From Enterobacter cloacae (lineage in GTDB: Bacteria; Pseudomonadota; Gammaproteobacteria; Enterobacterales; Enterobacteriaceae), in contig NZ_CP056117.1 of the NCBI RefSeq assembly GCF_013375935.1, positions 4,030,001 to 4,094,000 on the forward strand: a stretch of 64,000 nt of DNA, written 5' to 3'. Below, piece after piece: positions 10,093 through 24,119 of this stretch. The translations under genes and the position numbers were made by a program. Below the pieces are notes generated by a model that searched no databases, had not been told where the DNA came from, and saw only the letters and a list, made by a program, of their open reading frames with translations. How positions within the stretch are numbered: the first letter of the stretch is position 1; the number at the start of each line of letters is the position of its first letter.

Positions 10093-11211
10093 ATGACTTA
10101 CGATTTAATCATTATTGGAAGCGGCTCCGTAGGATCTGCCGCCGGCTATTACGCCACGCAGGCCGGCCTGAATGTGCTGATGATCGACGCGCACCTTCCC
10201 CCGCATTCAGAAGGAAGCCATCACGGCGATACCCGCCTGATCCGTCACGCTTATGGTGAGGGTGAACGTTACGTACCGCTTGTGCTTCGTGCGCAAACGC
10301 TGTGGGACGAGCTTGCCGCGCAGACCGAGGAGCGCATATTTGAGCGCACCGGGATTATCAATCTCGGGCCAGCCGACTCGGCGTTTCTGTCCACCGTCGA
10401 AGAGAGCGCAAAAGCTTTCCACCTGGACGTCGAGCGTCTGGACGCGAACGGCATAATGGCGCGCTGGCCGGAAATTTCCGTTCCTGACGATTACATTGGT
10501 TTGTTTGAGGCCAACTCTGGCGTACTGCACTGCGAAACGGCCATTAAAACCTGGATTGATTTAGCCGCCAGGGCGGGCTGCGCGCAGCTGTTTAATTGCC
10601 CGGTTACGGCCATCAGTCACCATGCCGGGGGTGCTACGGTCACCACACCTGACGGCGAGTATACTGCGACGCGCCTGCTGGTGAGTGCGGGAACGTGGGT
10701 AACGAAGCTGCTGCCGGACCTGCCCGTCCAGCCGGTACGCAAGGTCTTCTCCTGGTTCCAGTCTGATGGACGCTACAGCAGCCAGAATAAATTCCCGGCG
10801 TTCACCGGCGAGTTACCCAACGGCGATCAGTTCTACGGTTTCCCTTCCGAAAAAGACGCGCTCAAGATCGGCAAACACAACGGCGGACAAATCATCACCT
10901 CTCCTGAAGAGCGCAAGCCGTTCGGGGCTTATCCGCAGGATGGCTCCGAAGCCTTTATGTTCCTGCGCAACATCCTGCCGGGCGTAGGCGGCCTGCTGTA
11001 TGGCGCGGCGTGCACCTATGACAATACGCCAGATGAAGACTTTATCATCGACACCCTGCCCGGACACGACAACACCCTGATCGTAACCGGGCTTAGCGGT
11101 CACGGGTTTAAATTTGCCTCGGTGTTGGGGGAAATCGCCGCCCAGTTCGCCCAGGGTATTTCGCCTCATTTTGATCTGAAACCCTTCGCGCTCTCGCGCT
11201 TTGACCGATAA
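10093..11211 (+). CDS. solA: N-methyl-L-tryptophan oxidase SolA
   Basis: The 372-residue flavoprotein is of the monomeric sarcosine oxidase family. The N-terminal FAD-binding motif is [16 protein letters not shown] (residues 6-21). The cysteine in [15 protein letters not shown] near residue 308 is the expected site of covalent FAD attachment. It oxidatively demethylates N-methyltryptophan and sarcosine-like substrates, releasing formaldehyde and H2O2. Length and neighbours match E. coli solA. The ATG at 10093 follows GAAGAG. Confidence 0.97.
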   Translation: MTYDLIIIGSGSVGSAAGYYATQAGLNVLMIDAHLPPHSEGSHHGDTRLIRHAYGEGERYVPLVLRAQTLWDELAAQTEERIFERTGIINLGPADSAFLSTVEESAKAFHLDVERLDANGIMARWPEISVPDDYIGLFEANSGVLHCETAIKTWIDLAARAGCAQLFNCPVTAISHHAGGATVTTPDGEYTATRLLVSAGTWVTKLLPDLPVQPVRKVFSWFQSDGRYSSQNKFPAFTGELPNGDQFYGFPSEKDALKIGKHNGGQIITSPEERKPFGAYPQDGSEAFMFLRNILPGVGGLLYGAACTYDNTPDEDFIIDTLPGHDNTLIVTGLSGHGFKFASVLGEIAAQFAQGISPHFDLKPFALSRFDR

Positions 11212-11220
11212 TACCTCCCC

Positions 11221-11246
11221 AGGCTCCGAATAAGCGGAGCCTGTTT
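11221..11246 (+). terminator. Terminator after solA
   Basis: AGGCTCCG-AATAAG-CGGAGCCT perfect 8-bp stem followed by GTTTAG. The short T tract suggests partial readthrough into yceO. Confidence 0.65.
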
Positions 11247-11261
11247 AGCTACAGAGGCGTT

Positions 11262-11375
11262 ATGCGCAGACTGGTAAATTACCTTATCAATAACATCCGC
11301 GAGCATTTCATGCTCTACCTTCTTCTCTGGTCGCTGCTGGCGATTATCGATGTCATTTATATTGTCTTCTTCTGA
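11262..11375 (+). CDS. yceO: Small membrane protein YceO
   Basis: A 37-codon reading frame starts at ATG 11262, 7 bases after AGAGG. The product begins [19 protein letters not shown] and continues as one hydrophobic helix ending in two phenylalanines, closely resembling the C-terminal 37 residues of E. coli YceO (K-12 order solA-yceO-cybB). A single membrane segment (about residues 17-37) follows a basic N-terminus, so N-in topology is likely. Function is unknown. Its conservation in place and sequence supports it as a real gene despite its size. Confidence 0.85.
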   Translation: MRRLVNYLINNIREHFMLYLLLWSLLAIIDVIYIVFF

Positions 11376-11602
11376 AAACCCTCGCTGACGTTTACTGACA
11401 CTCCCTTAAGTTTATTTAACTTCCTTTTTTTTAAAAATCAGCCCCTCAAATTTATTGAACGAAGCAATTGAAATACATTGCGGAAAAACATTCAAATTCG
11501 CTGAAATAAATTAAATAAAAATCATTATCCTTTTTTTTCAGTTGCATTATTTATTTATCACGTTCATTTTTACTGCTCGAACATCTGAAAACGGAAATTC
11601 AT

Positions 11603-12169
11603 ATGCAATGGCGAAACTCTTCCAGCCGCTACGGAATAATATCCATGTGTTTACACTGGCTATTTGCCCTTGCCGTCTATGCCATGTTTGGTCTCGGGCT
11701 GTGGATGGTGACGCTGAGCTATTATGACGGCTGGTATCACCAGGCACCCGAGCTGCACAAAAGCATTGGGGTGCTGCTGATGATGGGGCTGGTTTTCCGT
11801 ATCATCTGGCGGCATGTCTCTCCCCCGCCGCCGGCGCCCAAAAGCCACAGCCGATTCACCCGCATCGCTGCTGTTGGCGCACATATCGTACTCTATGCCC
11901 TGCTGTTGGCTATTCTTGTCAGCGGCTATCTCATTTCGACCGCAGACGGCAAGCCGATTAGCGTGTTTGGGCTTTTCGACGTCCCCGCCACGCTGGCCGA
12001 TGCGGGCGCGCAGGCTGACACCGCCGGTGTGGTTCATCTGTGGCTGGCATGGAGCGTTGTGATCCTCTCAGTTCTGCATGGCCTCGCGGCTCTGAAACAC
12101 CACTTTATTGATAAAGACGATACGCTTAAGCGCATGCTTGGCCGTTCGTCAGCTGACTCTGGAGCATAA
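11603..12169 (+). CDS. cybB: Cytochrome b561 CybB
   Basis: A 188-residue membrane protein with four predicted transmembrane helices. Histidines in positions typical of diheme b561 proteins are present ([10 protein letters not shown] near 18, PELHKSIG near 52, GVVHLWLAW near 144, [10 protein letters not shown] near 159). In E. coli CybB passes electrons from ubiquinol and has superoxide:ubiquinone oxidoreductase activity. Its stop overlaps the region just before yceI (1 bp gap), so cybB-yceI form an operon, as in E. coli. It is about ten residues longer than K-12 CybB. Confidence 0.95.
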   Translation: MQWRNSSSRYGIISMCLHWLFALAVYAMFGLGLWMVTLSYYDGWYHQAPELHKSIGVLLMMGLVFRIIWRHVSPPPPAPKSHSRFTRIAAVGAHIVLYALLLAILVSGYLISTADGKPISVFGLFDVPATLADAGAQADTAGVVHLWLAWSVVILSVLHGLAALKHHFIDKDDTLKRMLGRSSADSGA

Positions 12170-12170
12170 A

Positions 12171-12749
12171 ATGAAAAAACGCCTGTTGGGTATCGCATTA
12201 GGTTCGCTGTTATTTACTGCCGGTTCGGCCGTTGCCGCTGACTATAAAATTGATAAAGAGGGCCAGCACGCCTTCGTCAATTTCCGCATTCAGCATCTGG
12301 GCTACAGCTGGTTATATGGCACGTTCAATGACTTCGACGGCACCTTTAGTTTTGACGAGAAAAATCCCGCTGCCGATAAGGTGAATGTCACCATCAATAC
12401 CAACAGCGTTGATACTAACCACGCCGAGCGTGATAAGCATCTGCGCAGCGCCGAGTTCCTGAACGTGGCGAAATTCCCGCAGGCTACCTTCGCCTCGACA
12501 GACGTGAAGAAAGACGGGGACAAGCTCAATATTACCGGTAATCTGACGCTGAATGGCGTGACAAAACCAGTCACTCTTGAAGCGAAATTAATGGGACAGG
12601 GCGACGATCCGTGGGGCGGAAAACGTGCTGGCTTTGAAGCGGCAGGTAAAATTCATCTGAAAGACTTTAATATCACCACCGATTTAGGTCCGGCGTCGCA
12701 GGACGTTGAGCTGATTATTTCAGTGGAAGGCGTACAGCAGAAGTCGTAA
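12171..12749 (+). CDS. yceI: Periplasmic YceI family protein
   Basis: A 192-residue protein with a cleavable signal peptide (MKKRLLG..., cleavage near SAVAAD) followed by the YceI domain, a lipocalin-like barrel that binds polyisoprenoids. The family is exported and base-induced in E. coli. The start at 12171 lies 1 bp after the cybB stop; a longer in-frame start (12108) would overlap cybB by 60 bp and destroy the signal peptide, so it is rejected. It is likely partnered with CybB in quinone-linked electron transfer, which is inference from the operon. Confidence 0.95.
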   Translation: MKKRLLGIALGSLLFTAGSAVAADYKIDKEGQHAFVNFRIQHLGYSWLYGTFNDFDGTFSFDEKNPAADKVNVTINTNSVDTNHAERDKHLRSAEFLNVAKFPQATFASTDVKKDGDKLNITGNLTLNGVTKPVTLEAKLMGQGDDPWGGKRAGFEAAGKIHLKDFNITTDLGPASQDVELIISVEGVQQKS

Positions 12750-12788
12750 AAACAGGCCCGGCCGGCAATCGCGCCGCCGGGCAGTTAT

Positions 12789-13838
12789 TTATTCCGGGTC
12801 CGGAATACCCAGTTTCGTATTCAGTCGACCGCGGGATTTATTAAAGATCTTATTCCCGTTCTCGCGCCCTGCCCGACGGCGGCGCTGCTCCTCTTCCGGC
12901 AAAACGCTCTCTTCGCTGCACAGCTCGCTACAGCAGCCGTTAAACTTTTCGGCGCAGGCCGGGCACTGAATAAACAGCAGGTGACACCCGTCGTTTTTGC
13001 AGTTGGTGTGCGTGTCGCACGGCGTACCGCACTGGTGGCAGTGCGCAATCACATCTTCTGAAATGCGCTCGCCCATACGCTCATCAAACACAAAGTTTTT
13101 ACCGATAAAACGCACCGGTAAGCCCTGTTCGCGGGCGCGGCGAGCGTATTCGATGATCCCGCCTTCAATGTGCCAGACCTTATTAAAGCCGTTGTGCTTC
13201 ATCCAGGCGCTGGCTTTTTCGCAGCGTATCCCCCCGGTGCAGTACATAACGATCTTTTTGTCTTTATGTTCCTGCATCATCTCAACGGCTTTCGGCAGCT
13301 GTTCACGGAAGGTGTCGGCCGGAATTTCCATCGCGTTCTCGAAATGCCCCACTTCATACTCGTAGTGGTTACGCATATCGATGAATACCGCATCCGGATC
13401 GTCGAGCATGGCGTTTACTTCAGCGGCCTTGAGGTATTCCCCCACGTCACCGGCATTGAAGGTCGGATCGTCGATCCCGTCTGCGACAATACGCTCGCGC
13501 ACTTTCATGCGCAGCACCCAGAAGGATTTTCCGTCATCGTCCAGCGCGACGTTCAGGCGCAGCCCGTCAAGCGCCGGATCAAACCCGTAAAGGCAGTCAC
13601 GGAACGCGCCGACTTTGCTTTCCGGCACGCTGATCTGGGCGTTGATACCCTCACGCGCCAGATAGACGCGGCCAAACACGTTCAGGCTGGTGAAAGCCTG
13701 GTAAAGCGCATCGCGGGTAGCCTGCGGATCGTTGATGGTGAAATATTTATAGAAAGAGATGGTCGTGCGCGGCTCGGTTTCGGCTAACATACGCGCTTTC
13801 AGCATCTCATTCGAAACGCGGTTGTGTAACACTGGCAT
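12789..13838 (-). CDS. trhO: tRNA uridine(34) hydroxylase TrhO (YceA)
   Basis: The 349-residue rhodanese-domain protein has the active cysteine in [13 protein letters not shown] (residues ~177-189) and a Cys-rich C-terminal module ([15 protein letters not shown]...CSELC) probably binding zinc. TrhO performs oxygen-dependent hydroxylation of tRNA wobble U34, the first step to cmo5U/mo5U. The start at 13838 ([10 protein letters not shown]) matches E. coli; a start six codons upstream is less likely. It is convergent with yceI and divergent from lpxL. Confidence 0.96.
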   Translation of the reverse strand: MPVLHNRVSNEMLKARMLAETEPRTTISFYKYFTINDPQATRDALYQAFTSLNVFGRVYLAREGINAQISVPESKVGAFRDCLYGFDPALDGLRLNVALDDDGKSFWVLRMKVRERIVADGIDDPTFNAGDVGEYLKAAEVNAMLDDPDAVFIDMRNHYEYEVGHFENAMEIPADTFREQLPKAVEMMQEHKDKKIVMYCTGGIRCEKASAWMKHNGFNKVWHIEGGIIEYARRAREQGLPVRFIGKNFVFDERMGERISEDVIAHCHQCGTPCDTHTNCKNDGCHLLFIQCPACAEKFNGCCSELCSEESVLPEEEQRRRRAGRENGNKIFNKSRGRLNTKLGIPDPE

Positions 13839-14060
13839 GGTGTACAAGTCCTGCAATCGTCAGAGAGAAGTAAAAATCGGTCGGCATCATATAGCAAACA
13901 AAGACAATTTACATCCACACAATTTACGCTACATTTCAGTCAACCTGATTAAACAGACTTAACAGGTACGGTCATCCTGCATGTTTCGATGACAGACATT
14001 TTGGCTATGCCTTAAAAAATGAGACAATAGCTCCTCAGGACGTTAGAACACAGGACAGAC

Positions 14061-14987
14061 ATGACCCAGTTACCGAAATTTACTGCCGCGCTTTTGCATC
14101 CCCGCTATTGGTTAACATGGTCAGGCATTGGCTTGTTGTGGCTTATTGTACAACTTCCTTATCCCGTTCTCTTCCGGATGGGTAAAGGTCTGGGTCGCAT
14201 TGCTCAACAGTTTATGAAGCGTCGCGCCAGGATCGCGTATCGCAACCTTGAGCTTTGCTTTCCTCAGATGAGCGAATCTGAGCGCCACGACATGGTGGTT
14301 AAAAACTTCGAATCTGTCGGCATGGGGCTGATGGAGACAGGTATGACCTGGTTCTGGTCGGATAAACGCATGGCGCGCTGGACAGAGGTGGCCGGTACCG
14401 GTATGGATCCGGTGCATAATCTCCAGGCTAACCAGACCGGCGTTCTGCTGATTGGCGTCCATTTCCTGACGCTTGAAATTGGCGCCCGCATGTTCGGCAT
14501 GCAGGCGCCGGGCATTGGCGTGTATCGTCCTAACGACAACCCGGTGATCGATTTGATCCAGACCAACGGCCGCATGCGCTCCAATAAAAGCATGATCGAC
14601 CGTAAAGACCTGAAGGGAATGATCCGCGCCCTTAAATCAGGTGAAGTGGTCTGGTATGCCCCCGATCATGACTACGGCCCGCAATCCAGCGTGTTTGTTC
14701 CGTTCTTCGCGGTAGAGGACGCGGCTACCACTACCGGGACCTGGATGCTGGCGCGGATGTCCAAAGCGGCTATCGTGCCGTTTGTGCCGCGCCGCAAGCC
14801 GGACGGTTCGGGCTATCAGCTCATTATGCTTGAGCCGGAACTCGCGCCACCCCTGGATGACGCAGAAACCACCGCGCGGTGGATGAACGGCATCGTCGAG
14901 CAATGCATCATGCTAGCGCCGGAGCAATACATGTGGCTGCATCGACGCTTCAAAACCCGCCCAGAGGGCGCCCCTTCCCGGTATTAA
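14061..14987 (+). CDS. lpxL: Kdo2-lipid IVA lauroyltransferase LpxL
   Basis: This 308-residue inner-membrane acyltransferase has an N-terminal membrane anchor (residues ~18-37) and the HX4E catalytic motif in [10 protein letters not shown] (H at about 134). It transfers laurate from acyl-ACP to Kdo2-lipid IVA in the late Raetz pathway. Sequence and position match E. coli lpxL (htrB). It is transcribed divergently from trhO across a 222-bp gap in which I could not define the promoter precisely. Confidence 0.97.
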   Translation: MTQLPKFTAALLHPRYWLTWSGIGLLWLIVQLPYPVLFRMGKGLGRIAQQFMKRRARIAYRNLELCFPQMSESERHDMVVKNFESVGMGLMETGMTWFWSDKRMARWTEVAGTGMDPVHNLQANQTGVLLIGVHFLTLEIGARMFGMQAPGIGVYRPNDNPVIDLIQTNGRMRSNKSMIDRKDLKGMIRALKSGEVVWYAPDHDYGPQSSVFVPFFAVEDAATTTGTWMLARMSKAAIVPFVPRRKPDGSGYQLIMLEPELAPPLDDAETTARWMNGIVEQCIMLAPEQYMWLHRRFKTRPEGAPSRY

Positions 14988-14992
14988 ACTGC

Positions 14993-15022
14993 ATGCGGCC
15001 TTCCGGGGCCGCATCGCGTTTT
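14993..15022 (+). terminator. Probable terminator after lpxL
   Basis: ATGCGGCC-TTCCGG-GGCCGCAT perfect stem followed by CGCGTTTTAG. The T run is displaced by four bases, so efficiency is uncertain. Confidence 0.6.
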
Positions 15023-15129
15023 AGCTTTAAAAGCTCTCCCGCATTGCGACAACCATAACCCAGGCGCATAATTAGCAGGCTTATTACCTCACTGGTCACG
15101 GTGCCCTGCACCTCTTAATGCGGATAGTT

Positions 15130-16347
15130 ATGTCCCCCTCAGATGCTCCCATAAACTGGAAACGTAACCTGACGGTTGCGTGGCTGGGTTGTTTTCTTAC
15201 TGGCGCCGCCTTTAGCCTGGTGATGCCCTTCCTCCCCCTCTACGTTGAACAGCTGGGCGTCACCGGCCACGGCGCGCTGAACATGTGGTCGGGGCTGGTA
15301 TTCAGCATTACGTTCCTGTTCTCCGCCATTGCATCGCCGTTCTGGGGCGGGCTTGCTGACCGTAAAGGCCGAAAAATCATGCTGCTGCGCTCGGCGCTCG
15401 GAATGGCCATTATCATGCTGCTGATGGGGGTGGCGCAGAACGTCTGGCAGTTCCTGATACTGCGCGCGCTCTTGGGCCTGCTCGGCGGGTTTATCCCGAA
15501 TGCCAACGCCCTTATCGCCACTCAGATCCCGCGTCACAAAAGCGGCTGGGCGCTCGGCACGCTCTCCACCGGGGGAGTAAGCGGCGCGCTGCTTGGCCCG
15601 CTGGCAGGCGGGCTGCTGGCCGACCACTACGGTCTTCGGCCCGTCTTCTTCATTACCGCCAGCGTGCTGTTTCTCTGTTTCCTCGTGACGCTTATCTGCA
15701 TCCGCGAGAACTTCACGCCCGTGACCAAAAAAGAGATGCTGCGCGCCCGCGACGTGCTGGCCTCGCTAAAAAATCCGAAGCTGGTGCTGAGCCTGTTCGT
15801 CACCACCATGATTATCCAGGTGGCGACCGGCTCGATCGCCCCTATCCTCACGCTCTACGTGCGCGATCTGGCCGGAAACGTCAGCAGCATCGCGTTTATC
15901 AGCGGACTGATCGCCTCCGTTCCCGGCGTGGCCGCGTTACTGAGCGCGCCACGGCTCGGCAGGCTGGGCGATCGCATTGGCCCGGAAAAAATCCTGATCT
16001 GCGCCCTGATCGTCTCCGTTCTGCTGCTGATCCCCATGTCGATGGTGAACTCACCGTGGCAGCTCGGCGTGTTGCGCTTCCTGCTGGGAGCAGCGGACGG
16101 TGCGTTGCTCCCGGCCGTGCAGACGCTGCTGGTCTATAACTCCACCAACCAGATTGCCGGACGTATTTTCAGCTACAACCAGTCGTTTCGCGATCTGGGT
16201 AACGTCACCGGGCCGCTGGTCGGGGCGGGGATTTCGGCCAGCTTCGGCTTCCGGGCCGTTTTCATCGTTACGGCTGGCGTCGTGATGTTCAACGCGGTTT
16301 ATTCGTGGCTCAGTTTATCCCGGGCGCTACGTCCGGCGCGGGAATAA
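15130..16347 (+). CDS. mdtG: Multidrug efflux MFS transporter MdtG
   Basis: This 405-residue MFS transporter has twelve predicted membrane segments. The loop 2-3 motif is [16 protein letters not shown] (residues ~70-85), and a second half-motif [13 protein letters not shown] follows around residue 275. Close sequence match to E. coli MdtG, which confers fosfomycin and deoxycholate resistance when overexpressed and belongs to the MarA/SoxS/Rob regulon there. The start at 15130 ([13 protein letters not shown]) aligns with E. coli; an in-frame codon at 15118 is less likely. Confidence 0.95.
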   Translation: MSPSDAPINWKRNLTVAWLGCFLTGAAFSLVMPFLPLYVEQLGVTGHGALNMWSGLVFSITFLFSAIASPFWGGLADRKGRKIMLLRSALGMAIIMLLMGVAQNVWQFLILRALLGLLGGFIPNANALIATQIPRHKSGWALGTLSTGGVSGALLGPLAGGLLADHYGLRPVFFITASVLFLCFLVTLICIRENFTPVTKKEMLRARDVLASLKNPKLVLSLFVTTMIIQVATGSIAPILTLYVRDLAGNVSSIAFISGLIASVPGVAALLSAPRLGRLGDRIGPEKILICALIVSVLLLIPMSMVNSPWQLGVLRFLLGAADGALLPAVQTLLVYNSTNQIAGRIFSYNQSFRDLGNVTGPLVGAGISASFGFRAVFIVTAGVVMFNAVYSWLSLSRALRPARE

Positions 16348-16446
16348 GACACTATCGTGACGGCTAATTTTCGCATTCGTACTTGCAAAAGCAGATAATC
16401 AGCTATCCTTTCCCTGAATACCTTCACGAAAAACAGGGAGACACCA

Positions 16447-16821
16447 ATGACCATGTACGCCACGCTGGAAGAAGCTATCGATGCCGCTCGCGAAGAATTC
16501 CTCGCCGATAACCCCGGCATTGAGGAAGAAGATGCTGACGTGCAACAGCTTAATATTCAGAAATACGTCCTTCAGGACGGCGATATTATGTGGCAGGCCG
16601 AGTTCTTTGCTGATGAGGGCGAAGACGGAGAATGTTTGCCGTTATTGAGTGGTGAAGGTGCGCAGGCCGTGTTCGACGGCGACTATGACGAAATTGAATT
16701 ACGTCAGGAGTGGCTCGAAGAGAATACGTTACATGAATGGGATGAAGGCGAGTTTCAGCTCGAACCGCCGCTGGATACGGAAGAAGGTCAGGCCGCAGCG
16801 GACGAATGGGACGAGCGATAA
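16447..16821 (+). CDS. msyB: Acidic protein MsyB
   Basis: The 124-residue, very acidic protein (long runs rich in Glu and Asp, for example FADEGEDGE and DEGEFQLEPPLDTEEG) equals E. coli MsyB in length. MsyB is a cytoplasmic protein that suppresses secY and secA export defects when overproduced; it is RpoS-regulated in E. coli. GGGAG precedes the ATG at 16447. It converges on yceK with only 7 bp between stops. Confidence 0.95.
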   Translation: MTMYATLEEAIDAAREEFLADNPGIEEEDADVQQLNIQKYVLQDGDIMWQAEFFADEGEDGECLPLLSGEGAQAVFDGDYDEIELRQEWLEENTLHEWDEGEFQLEPPLDTEEGQAAADEWDER

Positions 16822-16828
16822 GTTGCCG

Positions 16829-17056
16829 CTATTCGTACGGGCCGTGGCTGGCATCGATGGGCAGCAATAGCGTATCGAAAATCAGCGAAAACGGCAGATC
16901 GAGCACGGTGAGATAGCGCCATGCGGAATCGCGAACGTCCCACTGCACGCCGGGATAATACTGATTCCCGTGGCCCTGTCCGGGGATGGTGCGGCTGATA
17001 ATGCTGCCGCAGCCGCTGAGCAGGCATGCCGTTATGATAACGATGAAGATTTTCAT
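16829..17056 (-). CDS. yceK: DUF1375 lipoprotein YceK
   Basis: A 75-residue protein with lipobox LLSGC (Cys at residue 16) after a hydrophobic N-terminus, then the conserved DUF1375 segment including YYPGVQWDVRDSAW. The C-terminal half is hydrophobic (LDLPFSLIFDTLLLPID). It is a predicted outer-membrane lipoprotein of unknown function, found between msyB and mdoH as in E. coli. A start at 17056 is preceded by GAGG. Confidence 0.92.
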   Translation of the reverse strand: MKIFIVIITACLLSGCGSIISRTIPGQGHGNQYYPGVQWDVRDSAWRYLTVLDLPFSLIFDTLLLPIDASHGPYE

Positions 17057-17068
17057 TGTTTAACCTCT

Positions 17069-17101
17069 AAAAAAATACCGGCGCTTAAGCCGGTATTTTA
17101 T
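17069..17101 (-). terminator. Terminator of the mdoGH operon
   Basis: AAAATACCGGC-TTAAGC-GCCGGTATTTTT on the minus strand: a strong symmetrical stem with flanking A/T tracts, located just after the mdoH stop and before yceK. Confidence 0.85.
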
Positions 17102-17119
17102 GTGGCGGGTAAAGAAGCG

Positions 17120-21254
<4,135 letters not shown>

Positions 21255-21449
21255 TCAGGCAATCCGACAACATTATCACTGCTTTGTTCAGCTCGCTGGC
21301 TCATGGAATAAGCAAATGAAAGAACCCGCTTTTCACTTTGCGTGCTTATCCTGGAGACAGGGTGTCGGTCTTGGTGTAGGGTTGGCTCCGAATGTAACCA
21401 TTAAGAGCCTTATGGATAAGGCGAAAAGTCTGAGAATGCGCAACGCGAT

Positions 21450-22589
21450 ATGAGCACACCCCCTGTAGAACGTGAATATTTCCTCGACTCGATCCGCGCA
21501 TGGCTGATGCTGTTGGGGATCCCTTTTCACATTTCACTGATTTATTCCAGCCATACCTGGCACGTGAACAGCCAGATGCCTTCGTGGTGGCTTACGCTGT
21601 TTAACGATTTTATTCACGCCTTCCGCATGCAGGTGTTTTTCGTTATTTCCGGCTATTTCTCCTACATGCTCTTTTTGCGCTATCCCCTGAAGCGATGGTG
21701 GAAGGTCCGCGTGGAGCGCGTTGGGATACCGATGTTGACGGCGATCCCCCTGTTGACGCTGCCGCAGTTTATTATGCTGCAGTACGTCAAAGGGAAGACG
21801 GAAAGTTGGCCGAATCTCTCTCTGTATGAAAAATACAACACCCTGGCCTGGGAGCTGATATCTCATCTCTGGTTCCTGCTGGTGCTGGTGGTGCTGACCA
21901 CGGTAAGCCTCGCGATCTTCAGCTGGCTGCGCCAGCGGGCGAGCACAGCATCCCGCACCTTCTTCTCCAGCATCACCCTGGGCAAGCTGTCGCTGCTGTT
22001 TTTTGCGCTGGGAATCGCTTATGCGGCCCTCAGGCGCACCCTTTTCATTGTCTACCCGCCCATTCTGAGCGACGGGCTGTTTAATTTCGTGGTGATGCAA
22101 ACGCTGTTCTACATTCCCTTCTTCCTGATCGGGGCGCTGGCATTCATTCATCCGCGGCTTAAGGCGCTGTTTACTACCCCCTCCCCCTGGTGTGCCGTGG
22201 GTGCTGCTCTGGCCTTCGCGGCCTATTTGCTCAATCAACGCTACGGCAGCGGGGACGCGTGGATGTACGAAACGGAAAGCGTGATAACCATGCTGATGGG
22301 CCTGTGGATGGTGAACGTGGTGTTCGCGCTCGGCCATCGCCTGCTGAATTTTAAATCCAGCCGCGTGACCTACTTCGTTAATGCTTCGCTGTTTATCTAC
22401 CTGGTTCACCACCCGCTGACGCTGTTCTTCGGCGCTTACATCACGCCGCATATCGCGTCAAACGCGCTGGGCTTTTTCACCGGCCTCGTCTTTGTGGTTG
22501 GCATTGCCGTTGTGCTGTATGAAATCCACCTGCGGATCCCGCTATTGCGTTTCCTGTTCTCAGGAAAACCACAGGTTAAAGCAGGATAA
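21450..22589 (+). CDS. mdoC: Glucan succinyltransferase MdoC (OpgC)
   Basis: This 379-residue acyltransferase-3 family membrane protein has about ten membrane segments. It starts [19 protein letters not shown], and the family's early [15 protein letters not shown] stretch with its histidine is present. It adds succinyl groups to periplasmic glucans on the periplasmic face. The last 60 residues include the conserved [17 protein letters not shown] segment. The gene is divergent from mdoG as in E. coli. The neighbouring clsC gene of E. coli is missing, so mdoC now converges directly on ymdB. Confidence 0.96.
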   Translation: MSTPPVEREYFLDSIRAWLMLLGIPFHISLIYSSHTWHVNSQMPSWWLTLFNDFIHAFRMQVFFVISGYFSYMLFLRYPLKRWWKVRVERVGIPMLTAIPLLTLPQFIMLQYVKGKTESWPNLSLYEKYNTLAWELISHLWFLLVLVVLTTVSLAIFSWLRQRASTASRTFFSSITLGKLSLLFFALGIAYAALRRTLFIVYPPILSDGLFNFVVMQTLFYIPFFLIGALAFIHPRLKALFTTPSPWCAVGAALAFAAYLLNQRYGSGDAWMYETESVITMLMGLWMVNVVFALGHRLLNFKSSRVTYFVNASLFIYLVHHPLTLFFGAYITPHIASNALGFFTGLVFVVGIAVVLYEIHLRIPLLRFLFSGKPQVKAG

Positions 22590-22618
22590 AAAAACGGCGC
22601 CGCAAGGGCGCCGTTTTT
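22588..22618. terminator. Bidirectional terminator between mdoC and ymdB
   Basis: AAAAAACGGCGCC-GCAAG-GGCGCCGTTTTT: a strong stem with A and T tracts on both sides, placed between two convergent genes. Confidence 0.9.
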
Positions 22619-22630
22619 GCCTCCCAGACA

Positions 22631-23167
22631 TCAAAACGCCTGGCTGCGCTCGGTCAGCAGCCGTTGATACAGGTCGGCGGTCTCTTCATCGAAACAGACA
22701 AAAATGACTTTTTCCGGCATGGGCTTGAGGGAAAGGTAGTGATAAACGGTATTCACGGCGATGGCTGCAGCCGCCTCTTTTGGATAACCGTAAACGCCCG
22801 TGCTGATAGCCGGGAATGCCATCGTCTTATACCCGTTATCTGCCGCAAGCCGCAGGCAGTTGCGATACGCCTGCTCCAGAATCTCAGCCTCATGGCGATC
22901 TCCCCCGTGCCAGACGGGGCCAACGGTATGGATCACCGCTTTGGCCGGCAGATCGCCCGCCAGCGTAATAACAGCATGCCCCGGCGGGCACTCTCCCTGC
23001 TGCTGTCTTACGACCTTACACGCCTCAAGGAGCCGAGGTCCGGCAGCCCGGTGAATGGCACCATCCACGCCGCCCCCACCCAGCAGGGAAGAATTGGCAG
23101 CGTTGACGATCACGTCTACGTGCACCGTCGTGATATCGCCATGAACTACGTCGATTTGCGGTCTCAT
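22631..23167 (-). CDS. ymdB: Macro-domain O-acetyl-ADP-ribose deacetylase YmdB
   Basis: A 178-residue single macro domain. Ligand-binding motifs are clear: VVHGDITT (residues ~7-14), [19 protein letters not shown] (19-37) and [10 protein letters not shown] near 121. E. coli YmdB hydrolyses O-acetyl-ADP-ribose and also inhibits RNase III, influencing biofilm formation. The ATG at 23167 is preceded by GGGGGTG; a GTG two codons upstream is possible. In E. coli ymdB is followed by clsC, here absent. It is next to ymdA and the curli genes. Confidence 0.95.
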   Translation of the reverse strand: MRPQIDVVHGDITTVHVDVIVNAANSSLLGGGGVDGAIHRAAGPRLLEACKVVRQQQGECPPGHAVITLAGDLPAKAVIHTVGPVWHGGDRHEAEILEQAYRNCLRLAADNGYKTMAFPAISTGVYGYPKEAAAAIAVNTVYHYLSLKPMPEKVIFVCFDEETADLYQRLLTERSQAF

Positions 23168-23247
23168 AAACACCCCCTACACCCCGCCTTTTTCATCAGT
23201 GTATCGCAGAGGGCGAAGGAGAAAAACCGTCGTACCAGAATCGGCGA

Positions 23248-23571
23248 TTAACGGTAGTCCACCTGAACGACCGCGAGCGTTTTCTGTTCATTCAGGTATT
23301 TCATGGTGACGGCGGCCAGATTTGACCGAGACTGATGGCCGCTTAAAGCCTCGTCATAGCTGATGGTTTGCGTGTTGATATGGTTATTATCCGGGCAGGA
23401 AATGGAAAGCTGCCGATGCTGCTGAGGAGTGACGTCGCACGGATCGGCCACAATCGCGCCGCGAAAATGAATAATCCCGCCCTTTTCAATCGTGGCTGAA
23501 TACGCCGGAGAAAAAAAGGCGGACAGGATCAGTCCCATACCGGAAATAATACACGCTGCGGATTTGATCAT
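23248..23571 (-). CDS. ymdA: Secreted YmdA-like protein
   Basis: A 107-residue protein with a signal peptide (hydrophobic segment ending FFSPAYSA). The mature part begins GGIIHFRGAIVADPCDVTP, which resembles the first strand of type 1 fimbrial subunits, and a second Cys (ISCPDNN) could form their usual disulphide. At ~80 residues it is too short for a complete pilin fold. Its position between csgC and ymdB matches E. coli ymdA, and it is named on that basis. Function is unknown; it may be co-transcribed from the csgBAC side. Confidence 0.75.
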   Translation of the reverse strand: MIKSAACIISGMGLILSAFFSPAYSATIEKGGIIHFRGAIVADPCDVTPQQHRQLSISCPDNNHINTQTISYDEALSGHQSRSNLAAVTMKYLNEQKTLAVVQVDYR

Positions 23572-23731
23572 TATTTGTACTCCTCAATGAAATTCGTCCT
23601 TGAGGGGTAAAAACGCTCCGTTATGACCTATGAAGTATCACGTTACGGAACCAAATTGCGGGGTTCTTGATATCAGCATAGCTCACCTTTGCAGGTCCGC
23701 CACTTTTATAAATCATTGATTTCATGAATCA

Positions 23732-24064
23732 TTAAAGCGTACTCATCGGCGCAGTCCACTGCTGGGATAAATGAAGCGATTTTCCATCGGTAACGGTGAC
23801 AATTATTTTTACCGCATCCCCTGAACCCATATTTAAACGTATACGGGTTAAATCAATCGGCTGATTAGCGGGGATAAAAAGGGTATTTTTCTGCCGGGAG
23901 ATACTTTTCCCAGCCGGTCCCTGGCGTACGGATAAAACGTCGACCCGGCAGCGGCAGGCGTCCACCAGCGTGACCCGCGGAATAATGGCGATCGTTTCGT
24001 CCTGCCGTGAGGTATTGAACGTTATCGGGCCTGAAAGCGCGGCCAGGAGAATGAGTGTGCTCAT
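23732..24064 (-). CDS. csgC: Curli assembly protein CsgC
   Basis: This 110-residue periplasmic protein matches E. coli CsgC in length and ends in the conserved SLHLSQQW segment. The CxC motif is present in DACRCRVDVLS. CsgC prevents premature CsgA amyloid formation in the periplasm. The start at 24064 (MSTLILLAALS) gives the expected signal peptide; a start ten codons upstream lies inside the terminator hairpin and is rejected. It follows csgA after that terminator, so expression depends on readthrough or a separate start. Confidence 0.93.
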   Translation of the reverse strand: MSTLILLAALSGPITFNTSRQDETIAIIPRVTLVDACRCRVDVLSVRQGPAGKSISRQKNTLFIPANQPIDLTRIRLNMGSGDAVKIIVTVTDGKSLHLSQQWTAPMSTL

Positions 24065-24075
24065 GATGTCCTCAC

Positions 24076-24106
24076 GAAAAAAAACAGGGCACACGCCCTG
24101 TTTTTA
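24076..24106 (-). terminator. Terminator between csgA and csgC
   Basis: On the minus strand, AAAAACAGGGCG-TGT-GCCCTGTTTTTTTT: a strong stem followed by eight T residues, after the csgA stop and overlapping the upstream leader of csgC. It should make csgBA mRNA far more abundant than csgC. Confidence 0.85.
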
Positions 24107-24119
24107 GCACGGAGCAGAA

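Noticed and set aside
21534..22451. A 305-codon open frame antisense to mdoC
   Set aside because: Shadow of the membrane protein gene; composition is typical of antisense frames.
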